From: a bacterium
GTDB lineage: Bacteria > Cyanobacteriota > Vampirovibrionia > Gastranaerophilales > UBA9971
DNA length: 35,624 nucleotides
NCBI GenBank assembly: GCA_037147175.1
Contig: JBAWVS010000026.1
Location: forward strand, 1 to 35,624
Direction: 5' to 3'
Shown here: positions 24,764-33,421 of the stretch, one piece after another
Layout: each line of letters starts with the position of its first letter
Numbering within the stretch: the stretch's first letter is position 1
Made by a program: the position numbers and the translations under genes
The notes under the pieces: generated by a model
Told to the model about the DNA's origin: nothing
What the model saw: the letters and a program-made list of their open reading frames with translations, nothing else
Databases searched by the model: none

Positions 24764-25996
24764 CTAACCCATATTTGCATAAGCTTTGAAAAGAGGGAGA
24801 TATAAAGACAATGCAAGTACTAGAACTATTGCACCAATTACAACAAATAAAATAGGCTCCATCATTTTACTTAAAATATCAACTATGCGATCAACTTGAT
24901 CGTCTACATAAACACCCGCCATTTCTAGCATTTCTCCAAGAGAACCTGATTCTTCACCTGTCGAAATCATACACATTACAATTCCGGGAAGTACTTTAGA
25001 ACTCTTTAATGCAGCAGAAAGAGATTTTCCATATTGAACATCAACAGCAACTTTTTTTAAAGCATCGTGCAGCACAATATTTGTAACCGTAAGATTTGCA
25101 AACAACAAACTGTCTACCAACGTAACACCTGCCTCAAATGCCACTGTCAAAGCAGTAATAAAGTTTGAGAGAGAAGTAAACCTCAGAAACTTTTCAAACA
25201 CAGGTATATTTAATCCAATTTCATCTAAAATTTTTCTCGATGTCGGCCATGTAAAAATATAATATATTGAATATCCTGTTGAAAGAAAACCAAGAGGAAC
25301 AGTATACCAATATTTTTTCATAAACTCCCCGACAGTTATCAAAACTGTCGTTAAAAGAGGAAGTTCTATGCCCATTTGTGAATACATTCCCTTAAATGCA
25401 GGAAATACAAACATCAACATTACTGTTACTACAATCATTGCAAGAATTATGACAAATACAGGATATGAAAGAGTTGAAACAACTTTACTTTTTAATTTAT
25501 CCTGCTTGTCGAGCAAAAAAGAAATTCTTTTTAGTGTTGACTCGAGCTCTCCACTCTCTTCACCTGCTCTTACAAGACCTATATACACCTGATCAAAAGA
25601 TTCCGGAAATTTTGATATCGCTTCACTTAATCCTCCACCTGCCAGTACAAGTTTTCTGAGCTCTATTGAAAGATTTTGAATATTACGGCTTTCGGAATTC
25701 ATTTCTATGAAAAACAACGATTCTACAAGAGAAATACCGGATTTTGCAAAAGTATAAAGTATATTTGTAAAATCAATTTGCTCACGCATACTTAATTTAT
25801 TTACTTTAACTTTTTTATATGTTTTTCTTTTTTGAGTGGTGTTTCGACTGAGAGTAACGCCTTCTTCTTCAACTTTAATAGGCATATATCCCTGTTTTCT
25901 CAAAAGATCTCTTGCTTCTTTGAGAGAATCAGCTTCAATTTTGCCCTGAACCTTTTCTGATCCGTTTTTTAGCGATTTATGAGTAAAGATAGCCAT
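24764..25996 (-). CDS. pilC: Type IV pilus/type II secretion platform protein PilC/GspF
   Basis: The 410-aa inner-membrane platform protein has an N-terminal soluble segment (AIFTHKSLKNGSEKVQGKIE) followed by two copies of the T2SSF domain. The first (about 70-200) carries FAKSGISLVESL and GLVRAGEESGELESTL; the second (about 272-400) carries AFEAGVTLVDSL and MISTGEESGSLGEML. Transmembrane helices are at about 178-199, 225-248 and 380-402. It couples the PilB ATPase to pilin extraction. Encoded 88 nt after pilB. Confidence 0.93.
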   Translation of the reverse strand: MAIFTHKSLKNGSEKVQGKIEADSLKEARDLLRKQGYMPIKVEEEGVTLSRNTTQKRKTYKKVKVNKLSMREQIDFTNILYTFAKSGISLVESLFFIEMNSESRNIQNLSIELRKLVLAGGGLSEAISKFPESFDQVYIGLVRAGEESGELESTLKRISFLLDKQDKLKSKVVSTLSYPVFVIILAMIVVTVMLMFVFPAFKGMYSQMGIELPLLTTVLITVGEFMKKYWYTVPLGFLSTGYSIYYIFTWPTSRKILDEIGLNIPVFEKFLRFTSLSNFITALTVAFEAGVTLVDSLLFANLTVTNIVLHDALKKVAVDVQYGKSLSAALKSSKVLPGIVMCMISTGEESGSLGEMLEMAGVYVDDQVDRIVDILSKMMEPILFVVIGAIVLVLALSLYLPLFKAYANMG

Positions 25997-26084
25997 ATTA
26001 GTCCCGGTTCCTTGTTATTCTCAGCAATTTCATACGTTTACAATCATAATAGTATAGTTTATCTGCTGTGAGAATCTATTTATA

Positions 26085-28187
26085 TTAATCATTAACTACG
26101 CCAAGAACGCGTACAAATTCCGAAATAGAAATATCTCCATTGACTATTGCATCAAGTCCGCCTCTTTGCAATGTTTTCATTCCGCAATTTATAGCAGTTT
26201 CTTCAATTTCATGATCTGCAGCACCTTTTGATATCATTTTTTTGATTTCTCGGCTAACCACAAGCACTTCATAGATGCCCATTCTTCCCACAAAACCTGA
26301 ATTATTACACGAATCACAACCAACCGACTCATATATTTTTTGTTTTTTAAAGAATTGCATATCTTCTTCTGATGAAGCAATAAATTTTAATTCTTTATCA
26401 GTCGGCTGATAAACTCTTTTACAATAAGGACATAGTTTTCTCACAAGTCTTTGAGCTATTATACCCTCAAGAGCTGTTGCTACCAAATGTGCGGCAGCAC
26501 CCATTTCTGTAAGACGTACAACAGTTGCAGCTGCGCTGTTAGTGTGAAGAGTACTTAAAACAACGTGTCCTGTAATTGACGCATGAATTGAAGCTTCAAG
26601 GGTTTCAAAATCTCTTATCTCCCCTATCATTACTACATCGGGATCTTGTCTCAAAATAGCCCTTAAACAAGAAGCAAATGTAATATCTGCTCTAGGATTA
26701 ACCTGAACTTGGCTTATTCCATCCAATTTAATTTCAACAGGGTCTTCAATCGTTGTTATATTTATTTTTTCATCGTTCATTCTATTAAGAATAGAATAAA
26801 GTGTTGTTGTTTTACCGCTTCCTGTCGGACCTACCGCCAAAATAATACCATGAGGCTTATTTGTCATCAGTTCTATTTTTTCAAGATCTTCCTGGACGGC
26901 TCCAGCCAATTGTAATTTGTTATCACCTTTTTGAACTTTAATATCGGGCGCAAGAATCCTTATAACCATTTTTTCTTTTTGGTTAACCGGTAGTGTGCTA
27001 ACCCTTAAATCATAAGTTCTGTCATTATATTTTAACGAAATATGTCCGTCCTGAGGTCTTCTGTGTTCAGCAATATCAAGCTTTGCTATAACTTTCAAAC
27101 GAGACATTACGGCAGACTCAACTTTTTTAGGGATGTCAAGTACTTTTTGCAGAATACCGTCAGTTCTATAACGTACTATATAGCCGTCAAACATTGGTTC
27201 AATATGAACGTCACTTGTTTTTCTATCTATAGCATCAGTAATGATTGAACTTGCAAACTTTGCAACGATGTTAGAATCATCTTCAAGTTCTCTTTCAAAT
27301 TGATCCCATAAATTATCTTCATCGCCTATATCACTTTCTTCATGATTAATTTCTTTGAGAAGTTTATCCGTTTCTCTGACAGTTTCAAAGAAATTTTTCA
27401 TGCATCTTTCATACTCTATATGAGTAAGAATTAATGGATAAGGTTTAAGACCTGTAATATAAATAATATCGTTTAAAACCTGTTTATCGTTTGGATTAAC
27501 CATTCCAAGAAAAAGAGTTTTACCGTCCGTTCTAATAGGAACAACTTTATTTTCTTTAATAAAGTCTTCCGGTAAAAGGTTTATAACGCTGCGGTCAATC
27601 TCAAGCTCTTTTGACTGTACAGTATTTATACCTTGTTGCTTTGAAAGAGCCTTTCTTAGCTGATCAACAGTTATAAAATTTAATTTTACCAGTACAGAAC
27701 CTATTGGGGTACCTGATTGTTTACTGTGAAAAAGAGCCTCTTCAAGCTGTTCTCTTGTAATAAATCCGTCATCAATAAGCTGATCTCCGAGTCTTTTCTT
27801 GAGAGAGCTGTCAACTGGTGTCAACGCCTGTCTTGAAGAATTCGGAAATGCTACAACTTCACTTTCTTCAGGCTTAAGAGCAACCGTATTCAGATTTAAC
27901 GGAATAGGTGGTTCTTGAAATTTATCTCTGAAAAAACTAAAAAGTTCTTCAAATTGTTCTTCTGTTAAAGGAACGATTTTGGGTTTCAATCTCGTCTTCG
28001 TAACAATTTTTGTTAATACAGGGTTTCTTTTTTCTTGATTGTTTGCATCTACAATACCGACAAAAAGAAATTCTCCCTGTTTATTTATAGGAATAAATTT
28101 TTCTTTTTTAATTTCTTCAGCAAGAAACATTCCGAGATATTCAACATTTATACTGTTTCTTATTTTTTCTGCGACTTGATCAGTCAT
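26085..28187 (-). CDS. pilB: Type IV pilus assembly/type II secretion ATPase PilB/GspE
   Basis: The 700-aa hexameric ATPase has Walker A GPTGSGKT (453-460), an Asp box TIEDPVE (479-485), Walker B RQDPDVVMIGEIRD (513-526) and a His box HTNSAAATVVRL (548-559). The zinc tetracysteine is C586, C589, C624 and C627. The N-terminus is extended. A full MshEN-like domain lies at about 130-270 (GDQLIDDGFITREQLEEAL, PIGSVLVKL), and a shorter related segment precedes it at about 1-95. MshEN domains bind cyclic di-GMP in several species, so pilus extension may respond to it here. The second messenger link is inferred. Confidence 0.95.
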   Translation of the reverse strand: MTDQVAEKIRNSINVEYLGMFLAEEIKKEKFIPINKQGEFLFVGIVDANNQEKRNPVLTKIVTKTRLKPKIVPLTEEQFEELFSFFRDKFQEPPIPLNLNTVALKPEESEVVAFPNSSRQALTPVDSSLKKRLGDQLIDDGFITREQLEEALFHSKQSGTPIGSVLVKLNFITVDQLRKALSKQQGINTVQSKELEIDRSVINLLPEDFIKENKVVPIRTDGKTLFLGMVNPNDKQVLNDIIYITGLKPYPLILTHIEYERCMKNFFETVRETDKLLKEINHEESDIGDEDNLWDQFERELEDDSNIVAKFASSIITDAIDRKTSDVHIEPMFDGYIVRYRTDGILQKVLDIPKKVESAVMSRLKVIAKLDIAEHRRPQDGHISLKYNDRTYDLRVSTLPVNQKEKMVIRILAPDIKVQKGDNKLQLAGAVQEDLEKIELMTNKPHGIILAVGPTGSGKTTTLYSILNRMNDEKINITTIEDPVEIKLDGISQVQVNPRADITFASCLRAILRQDPDVVMIGEIRDFETLEASIHASITGHVVLSTLHTNSAAATVVRLTEMGAAAHLVATALEGIIAQRLVRKLCPYCKRVYQPTDKELKFIASSEEDMQFFKKQKIYESVGCDSCNNSGFVGRMGIYEVLVVSREIKKMISKGAADHEIEETAINCGMKTLQRGGLDAIVNGDISISEFVRVLGVVND

Positions 28188-28228
28188 TTTTATTACCTTT
28201 TATTTTAATTTTATATTTTTTTTATTAA

Positions 28229-30235
28229 TTATATAGATTCTACTTTATCATCTTTGATTATTCTTGGAGTTATCATAAAAATCAATTCCGATCTGCTTTT
28301 GGTGGTAGATTGATTTTTGAACAGAACACCAACAACTGGTAAATCAGCTAAGATAGGAGCTTTTGACTGTGCATTTGTTTCACTTTCCTGTATTAATCCT
28401 GCTATTACAAGAGTTTCTCCATCCTTAATGCTGAGGTTTTTAGCTTCAAAATCTCTGCTTCTTGTTAAAGTTCCTCCATAACCGTCATCACCTTTTACTG
28501 AACTGTAAGACGGTTTTAGGTCAAATGTAACATAACCGTTAGGAGAAATTTTAGGAGTAAAAGTAAGACTTATCCCTACTTTTCCGGGTATTATTGTTGT
28601 GGTAGAAGTAGTTGCAGTACTTGTAGTGGTATCTGTTTTAATACTTGCAACGATATCTTCATTTATATTTATTGTAGATTGTTCATTATTTGAAGCAATC
28701 ATTCTTGGATTTGAAAGAATACGACCTTTACCGTTTGTAATAATACTGGTAATTACTGTAGAGAAATCTCTGGCTTTAGGAAAAGCTAAATTTGCTCCCG
28801 AAGGATTTATCAATGTTAAAGCTCCGGATTGTCCTGATAACCCGGGAACCCCCGCTTGTCCCGGAACAAATGGAGTTGTTGCAGTTGCAGGTATCCCTGC
28901 AACACCTGGTGTTGCAGGAGTTCCGAGTGTTTTTGCCGAAAAACCAAGAGAATCTGTTCCGGCACTGTTTATCCATTCAGTTGATAATATTTTTGAGCCG
29001 TCTTCGCTAAGTTCGATAATAGAGATTTCAAGATAAACCTGCGGCTCTTTTTTATCAAAGTTTTTTATGATTTCCTGAGCAAGATTAACCTGCTCCTGTG
29101 TTCCTCCAAAAATAGTTATCTGATTTAATCCGGGATCAGCAAGCACCATATAAGAAGATGTTGAAAATGGCGAAAGATTTTGACCTCCGGAACTTGAACC
29201 TGAAGAAGTACTAGAACTGGAACTTGAACTTGAGCCGGAACTTGAAGTTGTTCCTGACCCCGAAGTTGAGCCGGAACCACTGGCAGAACCGGAACAAACT
29301 GTGGTCAACTGGCTTCCTGATGTTGAACCGCTTGTTGAACTACTTGCTGCAACACTTGATGAACCTGTTGTGGCAGCATTTGTATTTTGAAATACAGTCA
29401 TACATATCTTTGAAGCAAGAGTAGTCGGAGCCGCATAATTTACAGTAAATGTATTTACCTGAGGTTTGGTATCAAGGTGGGCTATAACCTTTTTTGCCAG
29501 TTCATAGTCGCTGTTTTTACCAAATATATAAATTTCGTTTGAACTTGGATTTGATGTAACAATAGCAGCTTTGCTTATATCAGGTTTATTTAAACTAAAT
29601 ATATTACTGTTCAAAAAGTCTGCAACTTTTTGTGCGTCTACGTATTTAATTTTAATAGGTTTAATTTCTGTTTTATTAAGTCCTAATTCACTTGCTTTGG
29701 CATTTGTCGCAACAATTAAAGTATTTCCGTCCTGCCAGTAAGATAACTGTTTTATAGTCATTATATATTCAAAAGCTTTGTTTACAGTCACATTTACAAG
29801 ATCAAGGCTTATTTCCCCTTCACTGTCTTGACCGCCTGATACACTTCCTGCCGTGGTAGTATTCATTCCTGAAGGCACTGTTCCCAATGCTCCTGCGGTT
29901 GATGTAGATCCTCCTACAGAAGAGTCGATGATTATATTTTTCTTTGCTTTATCTGCAAGCATTCTTAAAACTTGTCTTAAATCTGATTTTGAAAGACATA
30001 AAGTAACTAATTGTTCTTTATTGTCAATTTTTATTCCGCCTTTTAACTTTATGCTGGAAGAATCCGGATTAATTAATTTTTTGGATTCACTACCTGCTGT
30101 TACAGTACTTATTCCTCTCAAAGGAACAATTTTTATTGGCAAGCTAGCCGCAGTAGCAACAGACTCCAACCCAAAAAGTCCGGCAATCATCATTGCCAGC
30201 ATTTTTGTTAACATTTTTTTTCGGTGATTTATCAT
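28229..30235 (-). CDS. pilQ: Secretin of a type IV pilus/type II secretion system (PilQ/GspD)
   Basis: The 668-aa outer-membrane channel subunit has a signal peptide (about 1-30, ending ATAAS). An STN/N0-like domain (about 70-175) is interrupted by a Ser/Thr/Gly insert at about 106-140. Ring-building N domains span about 190-265 and 360-395. The secretin core (about 398-660) contains VYLEISIIELSEDG, GRILSNPRMIASNNE, VGISLTFTPKISPNGYVTFD and LADLPVVGVLFKNQ. Two unusual inserts stand out: a Ser-rich stretch at about 288-350 and a Pro/Gly, collagen-like stretch at about 436-470 inside the secretin domain. AAGGAG precedes the ATG. Confidence 0.93.
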   Translation of the reverse strand: MINHRKKMLTKMLAMMIAGLFGLESVATAASLPIKIVPLRGISTVTAGSESKKLINPDSSSIKLKGGIKIDNKEQLVTLCLSKSDLRQVLRMLADKAKKNIIIDSSVGGSTSTAGALGTVPSGMNTTTAGSVSGGQDSEGEISLDLVNVTVNKAFEYIMTIKQLSYWQDGNTLIVATNAKASELGLNKTEIKPIKIKYVDAQKVADFLNSNIFSLNKPDISKAAIVTSNPSSNEIYIFGKNSDYELAKKVIAHLDTKPQVNTFTVNYAAPTTLASKICMTVFQNTNAATTGSSSVAASSSTSGSTSGSQLTTVCSGSASGSGSTSGSGTTSSSGSSSSSSSSTSSGSSSGGQNLSPFSTSSYMVLADPGLNQITIFGGTQEQVNLAQEIIKNFDKKEPQVYLEISIIELSEDGSKILSTEWINSAGTDSLGFSAKTLGTPATPGVAGIPATATTPFVPGQAGVPGLSGQSGALTLINPSGANLAFPKARDFSTVITSIITNGKGRILSNPRMIASNNEQSTININEDIVASIKTDTTTSTATTSTTTIIPGKVGISLTFTPKISPNGYVTFDLKPSYSSVKGDDGYGGTLTRSRDFEAKNLSIKDGETLVIAGLIQESETNAQSKAPILADLPVVGVLFKNQSTTKSRSELIFMITPRIIKDDKVESI

Positions 30236-30274
30236 TATTCACTCCTTAACAGTGTTAAGATCATTCTTTTCATT

Positions 30275-30925
30275 CTACAAACCATTTATATTAATAGAAG
30301 GAAGTCTGTAGCCCGTTCCTCCAAAATTTTGATTACCTCTTACTACAGGATCATAATTAATATCATTCTGTCCTATAACCTGCCCAACGCTAACATTATA
30401 TTTATTATTGCCACAGCTGATGGTTACTTTGTTTTTTGTTACTCTTTCAATATAAAAACCATATATAGAATCATTTTGACGAACCATATAATCTGCGCCT
30501 TTAACATTAATAATAGCAACAGAATTTCCGCTCGGGTCATAAAGAATGCCATTAACTTTTGCCTGCATCAGATTTTTTAATTGATTTTCCGCATTCGGAT
30601 CAAACATCGGTGGAGAAGGAATATCTGCAGGAATTGCCAAATCCCCGTTAACCATACTAAATTTTTTATAAGGTTTAAAAGGGTTTTTTCTTCCAAAATT
30701 AACGACATTTACAACAACCATTTCATCGTTTCTTTTTGAAGCCGAAGAATTTTTTTTACTACTCTTTAAAGAAGCCGCAGAATACTTTGCCGCATTTTTT
30801 TGTTTTTCTGTCATTTTATTGGAAAGACCACTTGATTGTGCCTGCAAACAGAACGACAACGTCAGATATGTTATTGAAAAAACACCCGCCAGAAGAATTT
30901 TAAGTCTTTTTTTTCTAATCATCAT
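30275..30925 (-). CDS. PilP-like pilus assembly protein
   Basis: The 216-aa protein has an N-terminal signal or membrane anchor (about 8-28) and a Lys/Ser-rich linker with GRKNPFKPY. A compact beta domain (about 115-190: VNGILYDPSGNSVAIINVKG, YMVRQNDSIYGFYIERVTKN, VSVGQVIG) matches the HR/PilP pattern 'l.Gi....g..rAlv..g...y.v..Gd.i.....v..I....V.v'. PilP is an inner-membrane lipoprotein or anchored protein that contacts the secretin. As first gene of the operon, 39 nt before the secretin gene, it fits that role. A GspC-like protein is the alternative. The ATG has no obvious ribosome-binding site. Confidence 0.7.
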   Translation of the reverse strand: MMIRKKRLKILLAGVFSITYLTLSFCLQAQSSGLSNKMTEKQKNAAKYSAASLKSSKKNSSASKRNDEMVVVNVVNFGRKNPFKPYKKFSMVNGDLAIPADIPSPPMFDPNAENQLKNLMQAKVNGILYDPSGNSVAIINVKGADYMVRQNDSIYGFYIERVTKNKVTISCGNNKYNVSVGQVIGQNDINYDPVVRGNQNFGGTGYRLPSININGL

Positions 30926-31092
30926 AAGTTTTACACATACTATCTTTCAATAAACTTTCACACAGATTATTGTATTAACTATCGAATATATAATTATCCC
31001 TTATTTAAAGTATTTTAATTTTAAGTAGACAATTCATAAGCACATGGTATATTACATAATTAAAACAATTAAAGTAAGTGCCGGTATAAAAA

Positions 31093-32820
31093 ATGAAAAT
31101 CCTTGAAATAATTGCGCCTGTTAGCACTCTTGAAGAAATATATTTTGTAAAAAATACAAAATGTAAAAATATTTATGCTTATCATTCAAATTTTTTAAAA
31201 AAAGCAGGTCATGAAAAACTCATTGATTTTATTAATGTTTCAAAGGATCATAATTTAAATTTTTATATAAATTTCAAAAGCGATATTAAAGAAACAGAAA
31301 TAAAAAAAATCATTGAACTTTTTGAAGTATTAAAAACTCTTGATTTTAAAGGAATCCTTGTTAACAATCCTGCAATACTTGAAATAATTAAAAATACTGG
31401 ATTTTCAGGCAAAATCATAATTGATTCGGGCTTAAATATACATAATTTAACGAGCGCAGAATTTCTTTCCTCTATATACAAACCTCAAATGATAAATATA
31501 ACTGAAGAAATTTATCTTAAAAATTTGCTGAAAATAAAGAAATATACAAATTATAAGATTGCTATTGATGCAAATAATCTTCCATGGATAGCAAAAGAAA
31601 TTATTGAAAACGGAATTGTCGATACAATAATAATAAAAGCCAAATTCAATACCCCAAAAGAACTGACTGAAGGCATTAATTCTATTGTAAAAATACTGGA
31701 ATCTCCTGAAATATATAAGAATCAAAAGCTTCCTTTTAAAAATATTGAGAATTCTCTTTATAAAACAGATCATTTTTCAGGAGAATTCCAAAATTCACGG
31801 GGAAGGACATTTAAATTTTTAGGAAATGTTCATAATTTTAAGTGGGAATATCAAAGATTTTTTCAACCCAAATACAAAAATCTGGAAAAAAACAAGTCTG
31901 TTCCTCGTTTAAACTTAAGATTTACAAGCCTTGATCAAATAAATGAACTCAAAAAATATCTGAAAATACTTAAAAACAACCCCATCAATTCCATAGAATA
32001 CGGCGAGATTTTAAATACTGCCGATTTAGCAAAATACAGTTTTAATAAAATAATTGATAAAGTTAAAAATGAATGCGCAGAATACGGCATAAAACTTAAA
32101 CTGGGAACTCCCCGCGTTTTAATCGAAAGAGATTTTGACAGGGTTTATGAATACACAAAATCTGTTTTAACCCAGGCTCCTTACCCTGATTCTGTTGTAG
32201 TAAACAATTTGGGGTACTGGTGGAGCATAATTAAGGATAAAGACATCAATCTTCCTATTGAAATCGGACAGGGGTTTAATATACAAAACAGCTCATCAAT
32301 CGAGCTTCTTGAAAGTCATCACAGTATAAAAACAGTTGATTTTAGTAATTTTCAAGGGATCGAAAACATAAAACAATCTATAGAAAAATTAGAAGACAAA
32401 ATTCCGTTCCGACAAATAACTATTGCCGGAAATACAAGAATTCCAAGTTCGGGATTATGCCCTTTGAACAGGGAATCTGCGATATTAACACGTCTTTCCT
32501 GCACTGCTCCTTGCCATAGCGGAACTTATGCAATTCAGGACAAAATGATTAAAAAATCATTCCCCATTGCGGTGGATGGATTTTGCAGAGTTCACATGTT
32601 TAAAGACAAAATTCTGGATTTATACAAATACATAAATATTTTTCAAGAAATAGGCATTAATGAATTTGTGATTGATTTTAGCAGTTTGCCTGCAAAATTT
32701 GTCCCTATTTTGCTGAATAAATATTTGGATTCTATATACAATCCAAAATATAAATTTGACTCGAATTTTTTAACAGAAGAATACGGTATTGAAAAATACC
32801 TGTTAAAGAACAATTTGTAA
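31093..32820 (+). CDS. U32 peptidase-family protein with duplicated half domains
   Basis: The 575-aa protein is probably two tandem U32-type TIM-barrel-like modules. The N-terminal half (about 1-200) starts EIIAPVSTLEEIYFVKN, as U32 proteins do, but has no metal-binding cysteines. The C-terminal half (about 270-575) carries C456, C470, C474 and C498 within GLCPLNRES, RLSCTAPCHSGTYAIQDKMI and VDGFCRVHM, the pattern of the [4Fe-4S]-binding U32 family. Characterised relatives (UbiU/UbiV, TrhP, RlhA) hydroxylate ubiquinone precursors, tRNA or rRNA rather than cleaving peptides. The target here is unknown. It is divergent from the pilus operon, and the ribosome-binding site is weak. Confidence 0.82.
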   Translation: MKILEIIAPVSTLEEIYFVKNTKCKNIYAYHSNFLKKAGHEKLIDFINVSKDHNLNFYINFKSDIKETEIKKIIELFEVLKTLDFKGILVNNPAILEIIKNTGFSGKIIIDSGLNIHNLTSAEFLSSIYKPQMINITEEIYLKNLLKIKKYTNYKIAIDANNLPWIAKEIIENGIVDTIIIKAKFNTPKELTEGINSIVKILESPEIYKNQKLPFKNIENSLYKTDHFSGEFQNSRGRTFKFLGNVHNFKWEYQRFFQPKYKNLEKNKSVPRLNLRFTSLDQINELKKYLKILKNNPINSIEYGEILNTADLAKYSFNKIIDKVKNECAEYGIKLKLGTPRVLIERDFDRVYEYTKSVLTQAPYPDSVVVNNLGYWWSIIKDKDINLPIEIGQGFNIQNSSSIELLESHHSIKTVDFSNFQGIENIKQSIEKLEDKIPFRQITIAGNTRIPSSGLCPLNRESAILTRLSCTAPCHSGTYAIQDKMIKKSFPIAVDGFCRVHMFKDKILDLYKYINIFQEIGINEFVIDFSSLPAKFVPILLNKYLDSIYNPKYKFDSNFLTEEYGIEKYLLKNNL

Positions 32821-32856
32821 TTTTATAAATTTAATGTTAATATATTCATAACTCGA

Positions 32857-32883
32857 AAGAGAGTGGGCAACCCCCACTCTCTT
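32857..32883. terminator. Strong hairpin between the U32 gene and rimP
   Basis: An 11-pair perfect stem (AAGAGAGTGGG/CCCACTCTCTT) with loop CAACC, followed by CTTTACTT. It starts 37 nt past the U32 stop and ends 24 nt before the rimP GTG. Most likely a rho-independent terminator for the U32 transcript. Its closeness to rimP means it could alternatively lie in the rimP leader and act there. Confidence 0.65.
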
Positions 32884-32906
32884 CTTTACTTAATTGAGAT
32901 GTCAAA

Positions 32907-33398
32907 GTGCAAAAAGACAAAATAAATAAAACCGAAGTAATCAAAAAAGTTACGCCGGTTATAGAAAAAGCCGCTGAAGAATCAGATTTGATACTTCTGG
33001 AAGTTGATTTTGTAGAAGAATTTGGCAAATGGCATCTTCAAGTATTTATTTATAACCCAAAAGGCGCAACCACTCATCACGATTGTGAAAAAATAACAGC
33101 TCTGTTAGCCGAACATCTCGATTTATTAATACCTATCCCCTATTATCTCGAAGTAAGCAGCCCCGGCACAGAAAGAAAACTTAAATCATCCAAAGAATAT
33201 GAGATTTTTCAAGACAATAGGGTCAAAATCAAACTAAAACAACCAATTAATGAAAATATAAAAGTTTTTGTCGGAACAATTGTTGATTACAACGAAAAAA
33301 ACGGATTAAAAATAAAAACAGAAGAAACAAATCAAATCATCGAAATAGAAGAAAACAATATTTCACAAATAAAACTTGAACCTAAGTACGAATATTAG
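32907..33398 (+). CDS. rimP: Ribosome maturation factor RimP
   Basis: The 163-aa protein is needed for 30S subunit maturation. The N-terminal alpha/beta domain includes LEVDFVEEFGKWHLQVFI and the hallmark YYLEVSSPGTERKLKSSKEY (about 89-108). A C-terminal SH3-like domain follows (FVGTIVDYNEKNGLKIK). It starts at a GTG with GAGATG a few bases upstream. It is followed by nusA after 23 nt, the conserved rimP-nusA arrangement. Confidence 0.94.
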   Translation: MQKDKINKTEVIKKVTPVIEKAAEESDLILLEVDFVEEFGKWHLQVFIYNPKGATTHHDCEKITALLAEHLDLLIPIPYYLEVSSPGTERKLKSSKEYEIFQDNRVKIKLKQPINENIKVFVGTIVDYNEKNGLKIKTEETNQIIEIEENNISQIKLEPKYEY

Positions 33399-33421
33399 AA
33401 CATAAAAAGGAGTAGAGAGAC

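Noticed and set aside
28599-29036. A 145-codon plus-strand frame inside the secretin gene
   Set aside because: Antisense shadow of the low-complexity secretin region; the secretin itself has convincing domains in the other strand.
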